Of a stretch of 64,000 nucleotides of DNA, positions 17,721 to 27,600 are shown one piece after another (positions within the stretch are counted from its first letter, which is position 1; every line of letters starts with the position of its first letter). Position numbers and translations under genes: made by a program. The DNA lies in assembly GCA_910584795.1 (NCBI GenBank), contig CAJUBZ010000004.1, forward strand, positions 124,001 through 188,000, in the 5' to 3' direction. Under the pieces are notes generated by a model. It saw nothing but the letters and a program-made list of their open reading frames with translations, was not told where the DNA came from and searched no databases. The stretch comes from an uncultured Eubacterium sp. (GTDB taxonomy: Bacteria > Bacillota > Clostridia > Lachnospirales > Lachnospiraceae).

Positions 17721-18408
17721 CCCATATAAAGTTTTAGGTATTACGAGAGATGCAACTGATGAAGAAATAAAAAAAGCATATAGGGATTTGAGCAGGAAAT
17801 ACCATCCGGATGCCAATGTGAATAATCCAAACAAGGATAAAGCTGAAGAAATGTTCAAATTAGTTCAGCAGGCATATGACCAGATAATGAATGAAAAAAA
17901 ATACGGTGGTTCTGCATATGGTAATTCCAGTTATGGACAAAGAAGTTACGGCAACTCTGGTTATGGACAAAGTGATTTCGGCGGTTTTGGTGGGTTCGGT
18001 GATTTTGGCAACTTCGGTGGTTTTGGCAACAGCACATACCAAAACCGTTCTGAAAGCAATGATCCACATTACACTGCCGCTTCAAACTACATTAACAACG
18101 GATATTATCAGGAAGCTTTAAACGTTTTAAACAGCATTGAAAATCGTACTGCATACTGGTATTTTCTCAGTGCTATTGCAAATAACGGTGTAGGTAACAA
18201 TGTTTTAGCCCTCGATTTTGCACAGACTGCAGTCAGTATGGAACCGGGCAATATGACCTATCAGCGTCTTCTGCAGACTTTAGAAAACGGAGGTTCATGG
18301 TATTCCGGTCAGCGTTCTGCTTTTGGAGGCGATTCAGACAGCATGTTCTGTTGTTCTAATCCTTGTGCAACATTGTGCCTGTTAAATCTTTGCTGCCATC
18401 CATGCTAA
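17713..18408 (+). CDS. J-domain protein with G/F-rich linker, TPR-like region and Cys-rich C-terminus
   Basis: This 231-residue protein is a DnaK (Hsp70) partner by its J domain, residues 1-60, with the HPD motif at 31-33. Residues 64-108 are a Gly/Phe/Tyr/Ser linker with repeated FGGFG units, like the G/F region of DnaJ. Residues 118-190 form paired helices resembling tetratricopeptide repeats (YINNGYYQEALNVLNSIE and NNVLALDFAQTAVSMEP). The last 19 residues hold seven cysteines: C213, C214, C218, C222, C227, C228 and C231. DnaJ-type zinc fingers are absent. The gene overlaps the DUF5685 gene. The stop codon lies inside the terminator stem. Client unknown. Confidence 0.85.
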   Translation: MSDPYKVLGITRDATDEEIKKAYRDLSRKYHPDANVNNPNKDKAEEMFKLVQQAYDQIMNEKKYGGSAYGNSSYGQRSYGNSGYGQSDFGGFGGFGDFGNFGGFGNSTYQNRSESNDPHYTAASNYINNGYYQEALNVLNSIENRTAYWYFLSAIANNGVGNNVLALDFAQTAVSMEPGNMTYQRLLQTLENGGSWYSGQRSAFGGDSDSMFCCSNPCATLCLLNLCCHPC

Positions 18409-18475
18409 AATTCGATTTGTCGAGGTGGTAAGAAATATAAAAGCAATACTCTCCCACCTCGACAAATCGAATTTT
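18407..18475. terminator. Bidirectional terminator with both convergent stop codons in its stem
   Basis: Positions 18407-18428 and 18454-18475 are exact reverse complements (22 bp) with a 25-base loop. The arm ends are AAAA and TTTT, giving a U-run in either direction. The J-protein stop (18406-18408) and the carboxypeptidase stop (18474-18476) both reach into the stem. Confidence 0.9.
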
Positions 18476-19514
18476 ATTCTAATCCATAACGCAGTAACTC
18501 TCTGGTATCATTCCATCGCTGCTCATCAGAAGAGCCTCCCAACACCACGCTGATACATTCTGTTTCTTCCTTTTTTCCGACAGACACGAGACATTTGCCT
18601 GCACTATCAGTACTTCCTGTTTTCAATCCCATACAATAAGGATAATAATAACTGCTGTCCTTATTTAATAACTCATTCGTACTCGTCCATGTCTTGCCCA
18701 AAGTTTCTGACTTATAGCTACGCCTTTTACAAATTTTTGCTATCGTTTTATTACTATATGCCTGTATCGCTATTTTAGACAAATCACTTGCTGTAGTATA
18801 CTGTCTGCTGTCATCATATCCATCCGGTGATGTGAAATGAGTATTTTCCAACTTCATGTCCCTTACATTTTTATTCATTTCCAGAATAAACCGTTCTACA
18901 CATTGAGCATCCGTGAACTTTTTTCCTTCATTGGCTATATTATTTGCAAAAATTTCTTTACCTGTTGCTTTTGCCAAAATATAAGCCGCATCATTCCCTG
19001 AACAAATCAACATACCATTCAGCAGCTCTTCTACTGTTACAACCTGACCTTTAGAAAATCCTGCTTTGCTGGAATCACTGGCTATCATATCTACCTCACC
19101 ACCGACGACAACTGCAGAATTAAGATTCATAACCTGTAACACTGTGAGTGCTGTCATTAATTTCGTGGTACTGGCCGGACTTCTTTTTTGATTTATATTT
19201 TTTCCAAATAAAATATTCTTTGTCTTTAAGTCAACCAGTACGGCAGCCTTTGCTTTCACATCCGCCCGAAATGTACTTGCACTTTCCTTATACTCTACCG
19301 GATGCAGGTCATAATCAGTCCATGGATTTTTTTCACTAATAACATAATTATCATGTATAAAATCCTGCACTACCACCTGACTCTGGGCAGCCTCTTTTAC
19401 TTCTTCATTGTTTATTTTTGATTGTTTGCCTGCATTTAGTCCAAAATTTGCTGTAATAATAATCAAAATTACTGCAATTACTGCACTGAACAGCAGGCGC
19501 ATTCTACTCTTCAT
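18474..19514 (-). CDS. D-alanyl-D-alanine carboxypeptidase (peptidase S11)
   Basis: This 346-residue secreted penicillin-binding protein trims the terminal D-Ala from peptidoglycan stem peptides. It has an N-terminal hydrophobic segment (residues 5-24) and the three active-site motifs: S115-T-T-K118 in RSPASTTKLM, S172-G-N174, and K298-T-G300 in MGLKTGSTDSAG. It ends soon after the catalytic domain and lacks the usual PBP5 C-terminal domain and amphipathic tail, so anchoring would rely on the N-terminal helix. Start ATG follows AGGAGGATGTTCC. It lies 26 bases after the lipoprotein gene, at the end of the pth-mfd operon. Confidence 0.92.
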   Translation of the reverse strand: MKSRMRLLFSAVIAVILIIITANFGLNAGKQSKINNEEVKEAAQSQVVVQDFIHDNYVISEKNPWTDYDLHPVEYKESASTFRADVKAKAAVLVDLKTKNILFGKNINQKRSPASTTKLMTALTVLQVMNLNSAVVVGGEVDMIASDSSKAGFSKGQVVTVEELLNGMLICSGNDAAYILAKATGKEIFANNIANEGKKFTDAQCVERFILEMNKNVRDMKLENTHFTSPDGYDDSRQYTTASDLSKIAIQAYSNKTIAKICKRRSYKSETLGKTWTSTNELLNKDSSYYYPYCMGLKTGSTDSAGKCLVSVGKKEETECISVVLGGSSDEQRWNDTRELLRYGLE

Positions 19515-19540
19515 GGAACATCCTCCTACAAACCTACGAA

Positions 19541-20245
19541 CTAGTATAAATCCTCCATTGTAAATATAGGTTGATTAAAAGTAATACTTTCCCATTGTGC
19601 TTCTGCTGTAACAGTATTCTCTGTTTTCCAATTTTTATACGTCTCATCCGGTAAATTTTCATTTGCAAAAGCCATTACATTTTCAATTTTTTCTGCGATT
19701 GCCTGTTTTTGAAAAACCATTTTAAGGCGCTCTTTACTAATTCCAATTTTAGATAATAATTCTCCATCAGTTTCTTTATAATAATTATCCAAATCTATTC
19801 TTACCTGTTCCTGTTCTTCCTCCGACAAATCAATATTATATTCCTTGCAGTAACTATAAATACATTCCCGTCTGCAGATTTCATCTAATACTGTGCTTTT
19901 CACCAGAGTTTCCATTGTTAATCCTTTTTTCGTTTTTTTGTTCCAATCAATTTCTTTTCCTTCTGTTAAATAGTAAGTCTCATAAGTTCCCTGAGCAATA
20001 TATGCATAATATCTGGCCTCATCCAAATATACATTAATTTCTCCTGCATGAATAGCTACAGTGTCCTCAGCACTTTTCGTTGTCGCTTCTTCCTTTCCGG
20101 AATTTCCTCCACATCCCACAATACAAAAACTTAAAATCAACAGCAGGCAAAAAATTGACACAAATCTCTTTACTTGCCTTTTTCTGCGAACCAGTTCCTT
20201 CATACTACATTCTTGTTGTTTCAATAGTATTTTATTATCTTTCAA
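19541..20245 (-). CDS. Lipoprotein with SurA-N-like helical region
   Basis: A basic N-terminus and a hydrophobic stretch lead to FCIVGC, a lipobox-like site for lipid attachment. Mature residues look like the SurA/PrsA N-terminal chaperone domain: an N-terminal strand, then long helices with ICRRECIYSYCKEYNIDLSE. No parvulin PPIase domain is present, so it is short for the family. The frame is open to a TTG at 20278. The TTG at 20245 has GAGG eight bases upstream and is chosen. ATG 20203 (MKELVRRKRQ) is the other option and gives a more usual signal peptide. It follows mfd and probably aids folding of exported proteins, which is inference from family and place. Confidence 0.65.
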   Translation of the reverse strand: MKDNKILLKQQECSMKELVRRKRQVKRFVSIFCLLLILSFCIVGCGGNSGKEEATTKSAEDTVAIHAGEINVYLDEARYYAYIAQGTYETYYLTEGKEIDWNKKTKKGLTMETLVKSTVLDEICRRECIYSYCKEYNIDLSEEEQEQVRIDLDNYYKETDGELLSKIGISKERLKMVFQKQAIAEKIENVMAFANENLPDETYKNWKTENTVTAEAQWESITFNQPIFTMEDLY

Positions 20246-20330
20246 TATGCTTACCTCATTTAACTTTTGTTCTTTCAATATCCTGCATCTATATTTTTAA
20301 AAGAAATCAAGAATATTTCACTTCATTCCT

Positions 20331-23300
20331 TCATTGCAACGTAGATAATGATTCAATAAGTTTTTCTGACAGCTCAATAACACTTTCGTTGCCTGGTTTC
20401 GGTGCATACTCAAACCCTGGTTGATCTCCTGGTATAAATTTCAACCTGCCCTTATACTCCCTTACCAATATTGGTATGCGTGCAACATCCACCTTTGCCT
20501 GATTCCACATGGTAAGTTTAATTTTCTTTTTATCTCCGGATATTTCCGTAACATATGCTTTGTGCGCCGCCGCCTTCAGCAATACCACTTGTAACAGATT
20601 CTCCACTTGATTTGGAATATCGCCAAACCGGTCTATCAATTCATCCTGCATGTCTTCGTATTCTTCTAAAGTTTCAATTCCGGCAATGCGCTTATAAACA
20701 TCCATCTTAATCGATTCATTTTTAATATAAGATGCCGGTACATATGCATCACATACCAAATCCACTTTTGTTTCAAAGTCATCATCCGGCTGATTTCCTT
20801 TTAGAACTTCAATCGCCTGATTCAGCATTTTGCAATATAAATCGTATCCAACATCCTCCATATGTCCGCTCTGCTGTGCTCCAAGCAGATTTCCTGTCCC
20901 TCTAATCTCAAGATCTCTCATAGCAATTTTTACACCGGAACCAAGTTCCGTAAAATCTCTAATCGCTCCGAGTCTTTTTTCTGCTATTTCTGTTAAAAGC
21001 TTATTTCTGCTGTACATTAAAAATGCATATGCCATGCGGTTAGACCTGCCCACGCGTCCTCTCAACTGATATAACTGGGATAATCCCATTCTCTCTGCAT
21101 TGTGTATAATGATTGTATTGGCATTTGATATGTCCAACCCGGTTTCAATAATGGTAGTAGATACTAAAACATCAATTTCTCCATTAACAAAGTCATACAT
21201 AATCTCTTCGAGCTGTCTTTCACTCATCTGTCCGTGTGCAAATGCTACATTTGCATCAGGCACCAGATTTTGTACTGTTGCCGCTACATCTCCGATGTCC
21301 TGTACTCTGTTGTGTACAAAATATACCTGTCCACCACGTGAGAGCTCCCGATGAATAGCATCTCTTACGATTTCTTCGTTATACTCCATTACAAAAGTCT
21401 GTATTGGCATACGTTCCTGAGGCGGTTCTTCCATAATGCACATATCCCTAATACCAATCAGGCTCATATGAAGAGTTCTCGGAATCGGCGTTGCAGTCAG
21501 CGTGATGACATCCACACTGTTTTTCAGCTCTTTAATCTGCTCTTTATGCTTGACGCCAAACCTCTGTTCCTCATCAATAATCAGCAGACCTAAATCTTTA
21601 AACTTTACATCTTTTGACAGTAGTCTGTGTGTTCCAATTACAATGTCCACATAACCCTTTTTCAAATCCCGGATATTCTGCTCAATATTTCCTTTTGTAC
21701 GGAATCTCGAAAGCATTTCCACTCTGACTGGAAAATCTTTAAATCTTTGTTTAAAGGTTTTATAGTGTTGCTGTGCCAAAACAGTTGTAGGGACAAGATA
21801 CGCCACCTGCTTGTTATCCTGCACCGCCTTAAATGCTGCACGAATGGCTATCTCTGTCTTTCCAAATCCTACATCACCACAAATAAGTCTGTCCATAATT
21901 TTGGAACTTTCCATATCTTTTTTCACTTCAACGATAGCATTTAACTGGTCTTCCGTCTCCTCAAAAGGAAACATTTCCTCAAACTCTTTCTGCCATTCTG
22001 TATCTTCTGAAAACTCATATCCTGTTCCATTTTGTCTCACAGCATAAAGTTCTACTAATTCCTTTGCGATATCAGCAACAGCCTTCTTAACTCTTTTTTT
22101 CGTCTTTGCCCATTCCTGTCCGCCTAATTTATTTAACTTTGGAGGTTTCGCTTCACTGTCGGCATATTTTTGTATCATATCCAGCTGGGTAGCTAAAATA
22201 TAAAGACTGCTTCCTCCTGCATATTCAATTTTAATATAATCTTTTACCACATGATCTACTTCTACTTTTTCAATACCTTTATAGATTCCTAATCCATGAT
22301 TCTCATGTACTACATAGTCTCCAACATTTAAATCTGCGAAACTGGATATAACTGTTCCGCCATGACTATGCTTTTTCCGCAGCTTTTTCTTTCGCTGTCC
22401 AAATATGTCAGTGTCAGAAATTGCCACAAACTTTATCATAGGGTAAGTAAAACCTTTTCTAAGACTTCCTCTTACAATCATTACTTCCCCTTGTTTCACC
22501 TCACGCTCTCTATTTTCCTCATAAAAAGCACTAATACCAAAATCACGTAAATCCTCTGCCAGTCTCTTTCCTCTCGTAGAAGAAGATGTTACTAAAAGTA
22601 CTGCATATTTCTGATTTTTATATTTTTTCAAATCCTCTACAAGCATTTCAAACTTGCTATTATACGGACTGATATTTCTGGCAGAAACCTCTACAAACTC
22701 ATCTGCTTTTAAAAATCTTAATTTCTGTGCAATCGCAGTAAACAAAACTTTATTTTTATTATCAATTTCATCTATAATCTGATTTTTATCCCAAATTATA
22801 TCTGTCTGTCCTGCTAAAACATATCCTTTTTCAAGCCTATGGCTCATGCTTTCCTGAAACTCGGTCTCCACAGCTTTTAACTGTTCTTCTACTCTTTGAG
22901 GTTCGTCAATAAAAAACACAGCTTCCTTCAAATAATCCATCAGGCTGACTAATCCATCACAAAAATAGTTTACATAACTGTCAAGCGCCACACTATGAGG
23001 ATTAATTTCTATGTTTGTTAAAAACTCTCCGACTGTATTTTTTAAGTTATTTGCCTCTTCGGTGTGAAATTCTTTTCTGAAATTCTCCACAGCCTGATTC
23101 AGTTCACTTTTTATTTTCTGAATCCCTACTGTAATAGCTTCCTTATCCAAAAGATACTCACTGGCAGGATATATTCTTACACTCTCTATGTTTTCAATAG
23201 AACGTTGGCTGTCTATGTCAAAACTTTTAATAATATCTATTTCGTCATCCCAGAAATCAATACGGTATGGTGTTTCATCCGTTAAGGTATATATATCTAA

Positions 23301-23828
23301 GATACTGCCTCTGACTGCAAACTGTCCGGGACTGTCAATTTGTGTTACAGACTCGTATCCCATTCTTGCCAGTTTTATCTTTAAGGCATCCATTTCTACG
23401 ATGCTTCCTTCTGTAATCTCAATATAATTATCTCTGATTTTGTCAAAAGGCTGTATCTTATCTAAAAATGCATCTGCAGTTACAATCACTGTAAATGGTT
23501 TATCTTCTACTACTCTTTTAATAAATTCTAATCTCTGCTGTAATATATAACTGCCATGTACATCGGCACTAAAGAATATCATGTCTTTTGCCGGATACAT
23601 TATCACATCATCTGTGAAACCCTTTAAATCCTCGTATAATTCCTTTGCCTTCATAGCACTAAAAGTAACAATGACTTTCTGCTTGAAGCCATTGCTTAAT
23701 CCATTGATAAAATGAGCCAGCTGGGAGTCTGTGCATCCGGTTACCTGACAGGATGTACTTTTTGACAAGCAGTCCCTGACCTGCTCATACTCATTTAATT
23801 TTAAAAGTGGATAATCAAAAAAATTCAT
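20331..23828 (-). CDS. mfd: Transcription-repair coupling factor Mfd
   Basis: This is a 1165-residue ATPase that removes stalled RNA polymerase at DNA damage and recruits UvrA. Domains in order are: UvrB-like N-terminal region (to about 330), CarD-like RNA-polymerase interaction domain at about 495-556 (DLNVGDYVVHENHGLGIYKG), RecG-like helicase with Walker A GDVGFGKT at 651-658 and DEEQ at 752-755, helicase motifs HNRVQDI and QLRGRVGRSN, and a C-terminal TRCF domain. The frame opens at GTG 23840, but ATG 23828 follows GGAGCGTGAT and is the better start. It lies 19 bases after pth, as commonly seen in Firmicutes. Confidence 0.97.
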   Translation of the reverse strand: MNFFDYPLLKLNEYEQVRDCLSKSTSCQVTGCTDSQLAHFINGLSNGFKQKVIVTFSAMKAKELYEDLKGFTDDVIMYPAKDMIFFSADVHGSYILQQRLEFIKRVVEDKPFTVIVTADAFLDKIQPFDKIRDNYIEITEGSIVEMDALKIKLARMGYESVTQIDSPGQFAVRGSILDIYTLTDETPYRIDFWDDEIDIIKSFDIDSQRSIENIESVRIYPASEYLLDKEAITVGIQKIKSELNQAVENFRKEFHTEEANNLKNTVGEFLTNIEINPHSVALDSYVNYFCDGLVSLMDYLKEAVFFIDEPQRVEEQLKAVETEFQESMSHRLEKGYVLAGQTDIIWDKNQIIDEIDNKNKVLFTAIAQKLRFLKADEFVEVSARNISPYNSKFEMLVEDLKKYKNQKYAVLLVTSSSTRGKRLAEDLRDFGISAFYEENREREVKQGEVMIVRGSLRKGFTYPMIKFVAISDTDIFGQRKKKLRKKHSHGGTVISSFADLNVGDYVVHENHGLGIYKGIEKVEVDHVVKDYIKIEYAGGSSLYILATQLDMIQKYADSEAKPPKLNKLGGQEWAKTKKRVKKAVADIAKELVELYAVRQNGTGYEFSEDTEWQKEFEEMFPFEETEDQLNAIVEVKKDMESSKIMDRLICGDVGFGKTEIAIRAAFKAVQDNKQVAYLVPTTVLAQQHYKTFKQRFKDFPVRVEMLSRFRTKGNIEQNIRDLKKGYVDIVIGTHRLLSKDVKFKDLGLLIIDEEQRFGVKHKEQIKELKNSVDVITLTATPIPRTLHMSLIGIRDMCIMEEPPQERMPIQTFVMEYNEEIVRDAIHRELSRGGQVYFVHNRVQDIGDVAATVQNLVPDANVAFAHGQMSERQLEEIMYDFVNGEIDVLVSTTIIETGLDISNANTIIIHNAERMGLSQLYQLRGRVGRSNRMAYAFLMYSRNKLLTEIAEKRLGAIRDFTELGSGVKIAMRDLEIRGTGNLLGAQQSGHMEDVGYDLYCKMLNQAIEVLKGNQPDDDFETKVDLVCDAYVPASYIKNESIKMDVYKRIAGIETLEEYEDMQDELIDRFGDIPNQVENLLQVVLLKAAAHKAYVTEISGDKKKIKLTMWNQAKVDVARIPILVREYKGRLKFIPGDQPGFEYAPKPGNESVIELSEKLIESLSTLQ

Positions 23829-23847
23829 ATCACGCTCCACAACATCA

Positions 23848-24402
23848 TTAATTAAACTTATTCATTGCTGTCTGTGCATCATACATAACAAGAACTTCAA
23901 CTGCTGCTGCTGCATCTCTTATTGCATCCTCTGCCAAAACCCTTTCCCCTTTGGAAAACTTTCCAAGAACATGTTTTACCAAATCCCCTTCATTAGCACC
24001 AACACCTACTTTAACACGGGTAAAGCCATCTGTCTTTGCATGGCTGATGATACTTTTTAATCCATTATGTCCTCCCGCACTGCCTTTTGTACGAATTCGG
24101 ATTTTTCCGGTAGGAAGACTGATATCATCCGCAATTACAATAATATCTGATGTTGCATCTAACTTATAGAAATCCATTACTGCCCTCACAGCTTCTCCAC
24201 TAAGATTCATATATGTCTGTGGCTTTACCAGCACAACTTTTTCTGAGCCTATATGGCCTACACCGCACAATGCTTTATGTCTTTTTGTTTTTACTTCTAC
24301 ACTCATCTGGGCAGCCAGTTCATCTATTACATCAAATCCTATATTATGTCTTGTTTTATCATATTTTTTTTCCGGGTTTCCCAGTCCGATTACTGCATAC
24401 AT
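23848..24402 (-). CDS. pth: Peptidyl-tRNA hydrolase
   Basis: This 184-residue cytoplasmic enzyme frees tRNA from stalled peptidyl-tRNA. The expected catalytic residues are present: N9 in GLGNP, H19 in TRHN, M65-N66 in TYMN, D92 in IADDIS, and N113 in GSAGGHNGLKSI. Length is normal for the family. The ATG follows AAAGGATGAACAGAAC, about 40 bases from a strong promoter. It is the first gene of the run pth-mfd-lipoprotein-carboxypeptidase. Confidence 0.97.
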   Translation of the reverse strand: MYAVIGLGNPEKKYDKTRHNIGFDVIDELAAQMSVEVKTKRHKALCGVGHIGSEKVVLVKPQTYMNLSGEAVRAVMDFYKLDATSDIIVIADDISLPTGKIRIRTKGSAGGHNGLKSIISHAKTDGFTRVKVGVGANEGDLVKHVLGKFSKGERVLAEDAIRDAAAAVEVLVMYDAQTAMNKFN

Positions 24403-24444
24403 GTTCTGTTCATCCTTTTACTTCTTTCTATACTAACATGATAA

Positions 24445-24473
24445 ATTATACCATTTTCTCTGAACACTTCCAA
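24445..24473 (-). promoter_or_regulatory. Sigma-A promoter of the pth-mfd operon
   Basis: On the minus strand TTGGAA and a perfect TATAAT are separated by 17 bases. The -10 box is about 43 bases before the pth start. Confidence 0.6.
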
Positions 24474-24536
24474 CCTGTTTTTATTCCAATACAAATCCTT
24501 ACATTTTTCTTTATATTACACCATTATATAAATTAT

Positions 24537-24596
24537 AAAAAATCCCAACAGATATGCATGTAAAAATTTCTACATGTACATCCATTAGGATTTTAT
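24537..24596 (-). terminator. Terminator of the beta-helix gene
   Basis: An imperfect hairpin has arms 24541-24562 and 24571-24592, with flanking A and T runs. It lies about 100 bases after the stop of the secreted protein gene and just before the pth promoter. In this orientation it ends in TTTTTT. Confidence 0.65.
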
Positions 24597-24698
24597 ATTG
24601 AAATTATGAGATTATCACACCGTATATTAAGGGAATGCCCATCCACAAAAAGCGTTAATCATTCTCCTCTAGGTACAACAGTTCTTTCGTCATCTCAT

Positions 24699-27600
24699 TT
24701 ATTTTTTTCTCTTAAGAGATGTTAAAACAAGCTTTTTCACTTTCTTATTTTTTGCAACTACCTTAACAGTCTTTCTGACTTTCTTGTTAAATGCAGTTTT
24801 TGCAATTTTCTTAACCTTCTTTCCTTTGAAAGTTATGCTCTTTAGTTTGATGCTTGCTGCAAATGCCTTTGCACTAATGGTCTTAACATTCTTTCCAACA
24901 GTAACTTTCTTTAATTTCTTACATTTCTTAAATGCATTCTTTCCAACAACCGTAACACTAAAACTATATCCCTTATATTTTACTGTTGCTTTAACAGTAG
25001 CTTTTTTGAAATTCTTTCTGTATTTTGTTCTAACATTAACAAGCGTTACGTTTCCTTTCTTTCCACTTACGCTCGTAATCTTGTAAGTAAACTTACCAGA
25101 AGTAAATTTTTGTCCCTTCTTCAACGTCACCGTTGTAGTGTTGCCTGAACCATTATTGTTGTTATTATTGTTATTATTATTGTTGTTATTATTGTTGTTG
25201 TTATTATTGTTATTGTTATTGTTGTTGCCATCGTTTCCAGACTGCTCAATCTTTTCGTCAAAATCTTTTTCTGTCATTTCCCATAATGGTTTTTCCGTAT
25301 CTTTAGATGGAGCTTCTTTTTCAATATCCTTTTCTGCATAAACATCATTTGTCGGTTTTTCACCAACTTCTTCCTGAACTTCTACATTGCTCTGTGACGT
25401 ATAGTAGTCTGGCAGGGAAAGTGATGTTTCATTGCTATAACTTAACAATCTCTGTATTGCATATCCTCCACCGTTTCCTGCACCTGTTCTAATACCTGCT
25501 GTTGTATTATTCACAATATGATTTATACCTACCTTAGGTCCTGAACCACTTGCAATTTCAACAATACAAGCATTTTCTATTAATACATTTTCTGTATTTG
25601 GCACTTCGATGGCATTATCAAGATAAATACTTGCTCCATTTGTATTAATAAATACATCGTAGACACCAAGACCTACAGCATAATGTTTCTTAACATTATT
25701 TGCCACCTTATATGCTGCATATCCCTTCTTTGTTCCGTCATGACTCATCCAGTCATCCTGATTTTGTGGGTCATAACATTTTTCGTTCTGAAGGAAATAT
25801 GTTTTTCCGTTTTCACCTCTCCAAAGAATATCATATTCCTGAAAATGCTCACAAAACAGACCGTAAGCTGTTACATTGTCGCCATTAATTACGAGACCAT
25901 TCTTTGATGTATTCTGCGTCCATCCAACATGATCGCCATGGTCAGCTCTCCAAATCCATGTATGGTCAATAATAACATCATTACTATTGATTACCTGACA
26001 CGAGTCTGCTCTTCCCAACGAACCGGTTCCACCTACTCTGTAAATAACATCCTGTAAAACGATTGGATTTTCAGAATGATCTTTATTACATCCTTCTTCT
26101 CCAACGGTAAGAAGAGTCTTTGAATAATTTCCTGCATCAAGAATTAATCCTGCGATTGATACACCGCCAACATCTGAAACCTTGATAGCTGCTTCCTCAT
26201 TATCCGGAATAATTGAAGCCATACCTAATCCTAAAAGTACTGTATTGGCTTTCGTTACTTTAATAGGCTCTTCTACATGGTAAACACCAGGTGTAAAAAT
26301 AATATTTTTTCCTTTTTCAAGCTGTGCATTAATCGTTACCGCCGTATCCACATCAGCATTTGCAATATAGAAATATTTATCTACACCAATAGATGTCCCT
26401 TCACCCATATTATCTGCCGACCAACTAATGCCTTTTGAATTCTTTCTGATTGCCGGAATAAACACTTTATATTCATCTGTTTCTGCATCAAAATACAAAA
26501 ATGGCTTTTCTCTAATTTTTTCTGTTTCGTCAATAATCGTTGTATTACCTCTCTGATCCCAATTGGTCTTTCCTTCTCCACTCTTCAAAGAAACCATATT
26601 AGCAAAGGCTTTTCCACTACCATCTTTTGAATTTTCATTTGTAATACCTGTACAACCCTGAACCACCTGTTGCCAGTTAATACCGTAAACACCACCATCA
26701 ATCTGGCAGTTTCTATAATAATACTGCTGCTGTGCTGCGGAACCTGCTGACTTGTGGAAATATGTATCCGCAAAATATCCACCACTGGCCCATCCATAAT
26801 ACCAGTCAAATACTGCTGTTCTTTCTACGTTAAGTCTTCTGGCCGGTGCAGCCTGTGACACTGCCCACTGGAAACAATAAAATGGGTCATCATTATTATC
26901 TAAATCTGCTATTGTTACATTTTCAATTCCCTGCCAGAAGTTACATGTAACGTTATTGCCTGACAAAGCCGCAGGTGTTTTAACATTCACTAATCTGACA
27001 TCATATGGAGTTTTTCCTAAGCCTAATGTCTGGGTATAATATCCTTGTTCAATATACTGTTTTGTAGAAGTATAATCACCAGGTTTATACATCATTGCAT
27101 ATCGATTATCACCAAACTGGCTATAATGCTGTTTTTGGAAAACCTCTGCCGTTACCGCATCTATCTCTTTTTGATCATCTGTTGGTGCAAAAATATATGC
27201 ATTCTTTCCGAACATACTGGTTTCTAATGATGCCGGTTCTGAAAATGCACTAATATCCGCATCATTAACACCTTTAATCTTGTAGTAATTCTGGAACTTT
27301 GAAGCATTTGGAGTTTTATCAACAAAAGTTGTATCTGCCGTTTCACCAATCATTTCATATTCTGCATAACGGCTTACTGCACGATATACATAATATTTTG
27401 TGGCACCATTTGCCTTATTCCAATGAACTTCTAAAGTATTATCTTTTTTTTCAACATCTACACCTGTAGGCTTTTTAGGTCTGTAATTTGATAAAGTTGT
27501 CGTATAAGCAGCTTTACTATCTGTATAGGCACCACCTCTTAGGTTAACAAGCGTACGTACCTTAAAATAATATTTCGTGCTTAATGAGAGATTTTCTACT

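Noticed and set aside
17855..18121. Several overlapping frames opposite or shifted to the J-protein gene
   Set aside because: They arise from its repetitive Gly/Phe codons; the J domain frame is clearly the coding one.
25152..25226. CRISPR or tandem repeat array
   Set aside because: It is a codon-level Asn tract with no spacers.
25138..25341. Plus-strand frame with poly-Leu
   Set aside because: It is the antisense of the Asn tract in the secreted protein gene.
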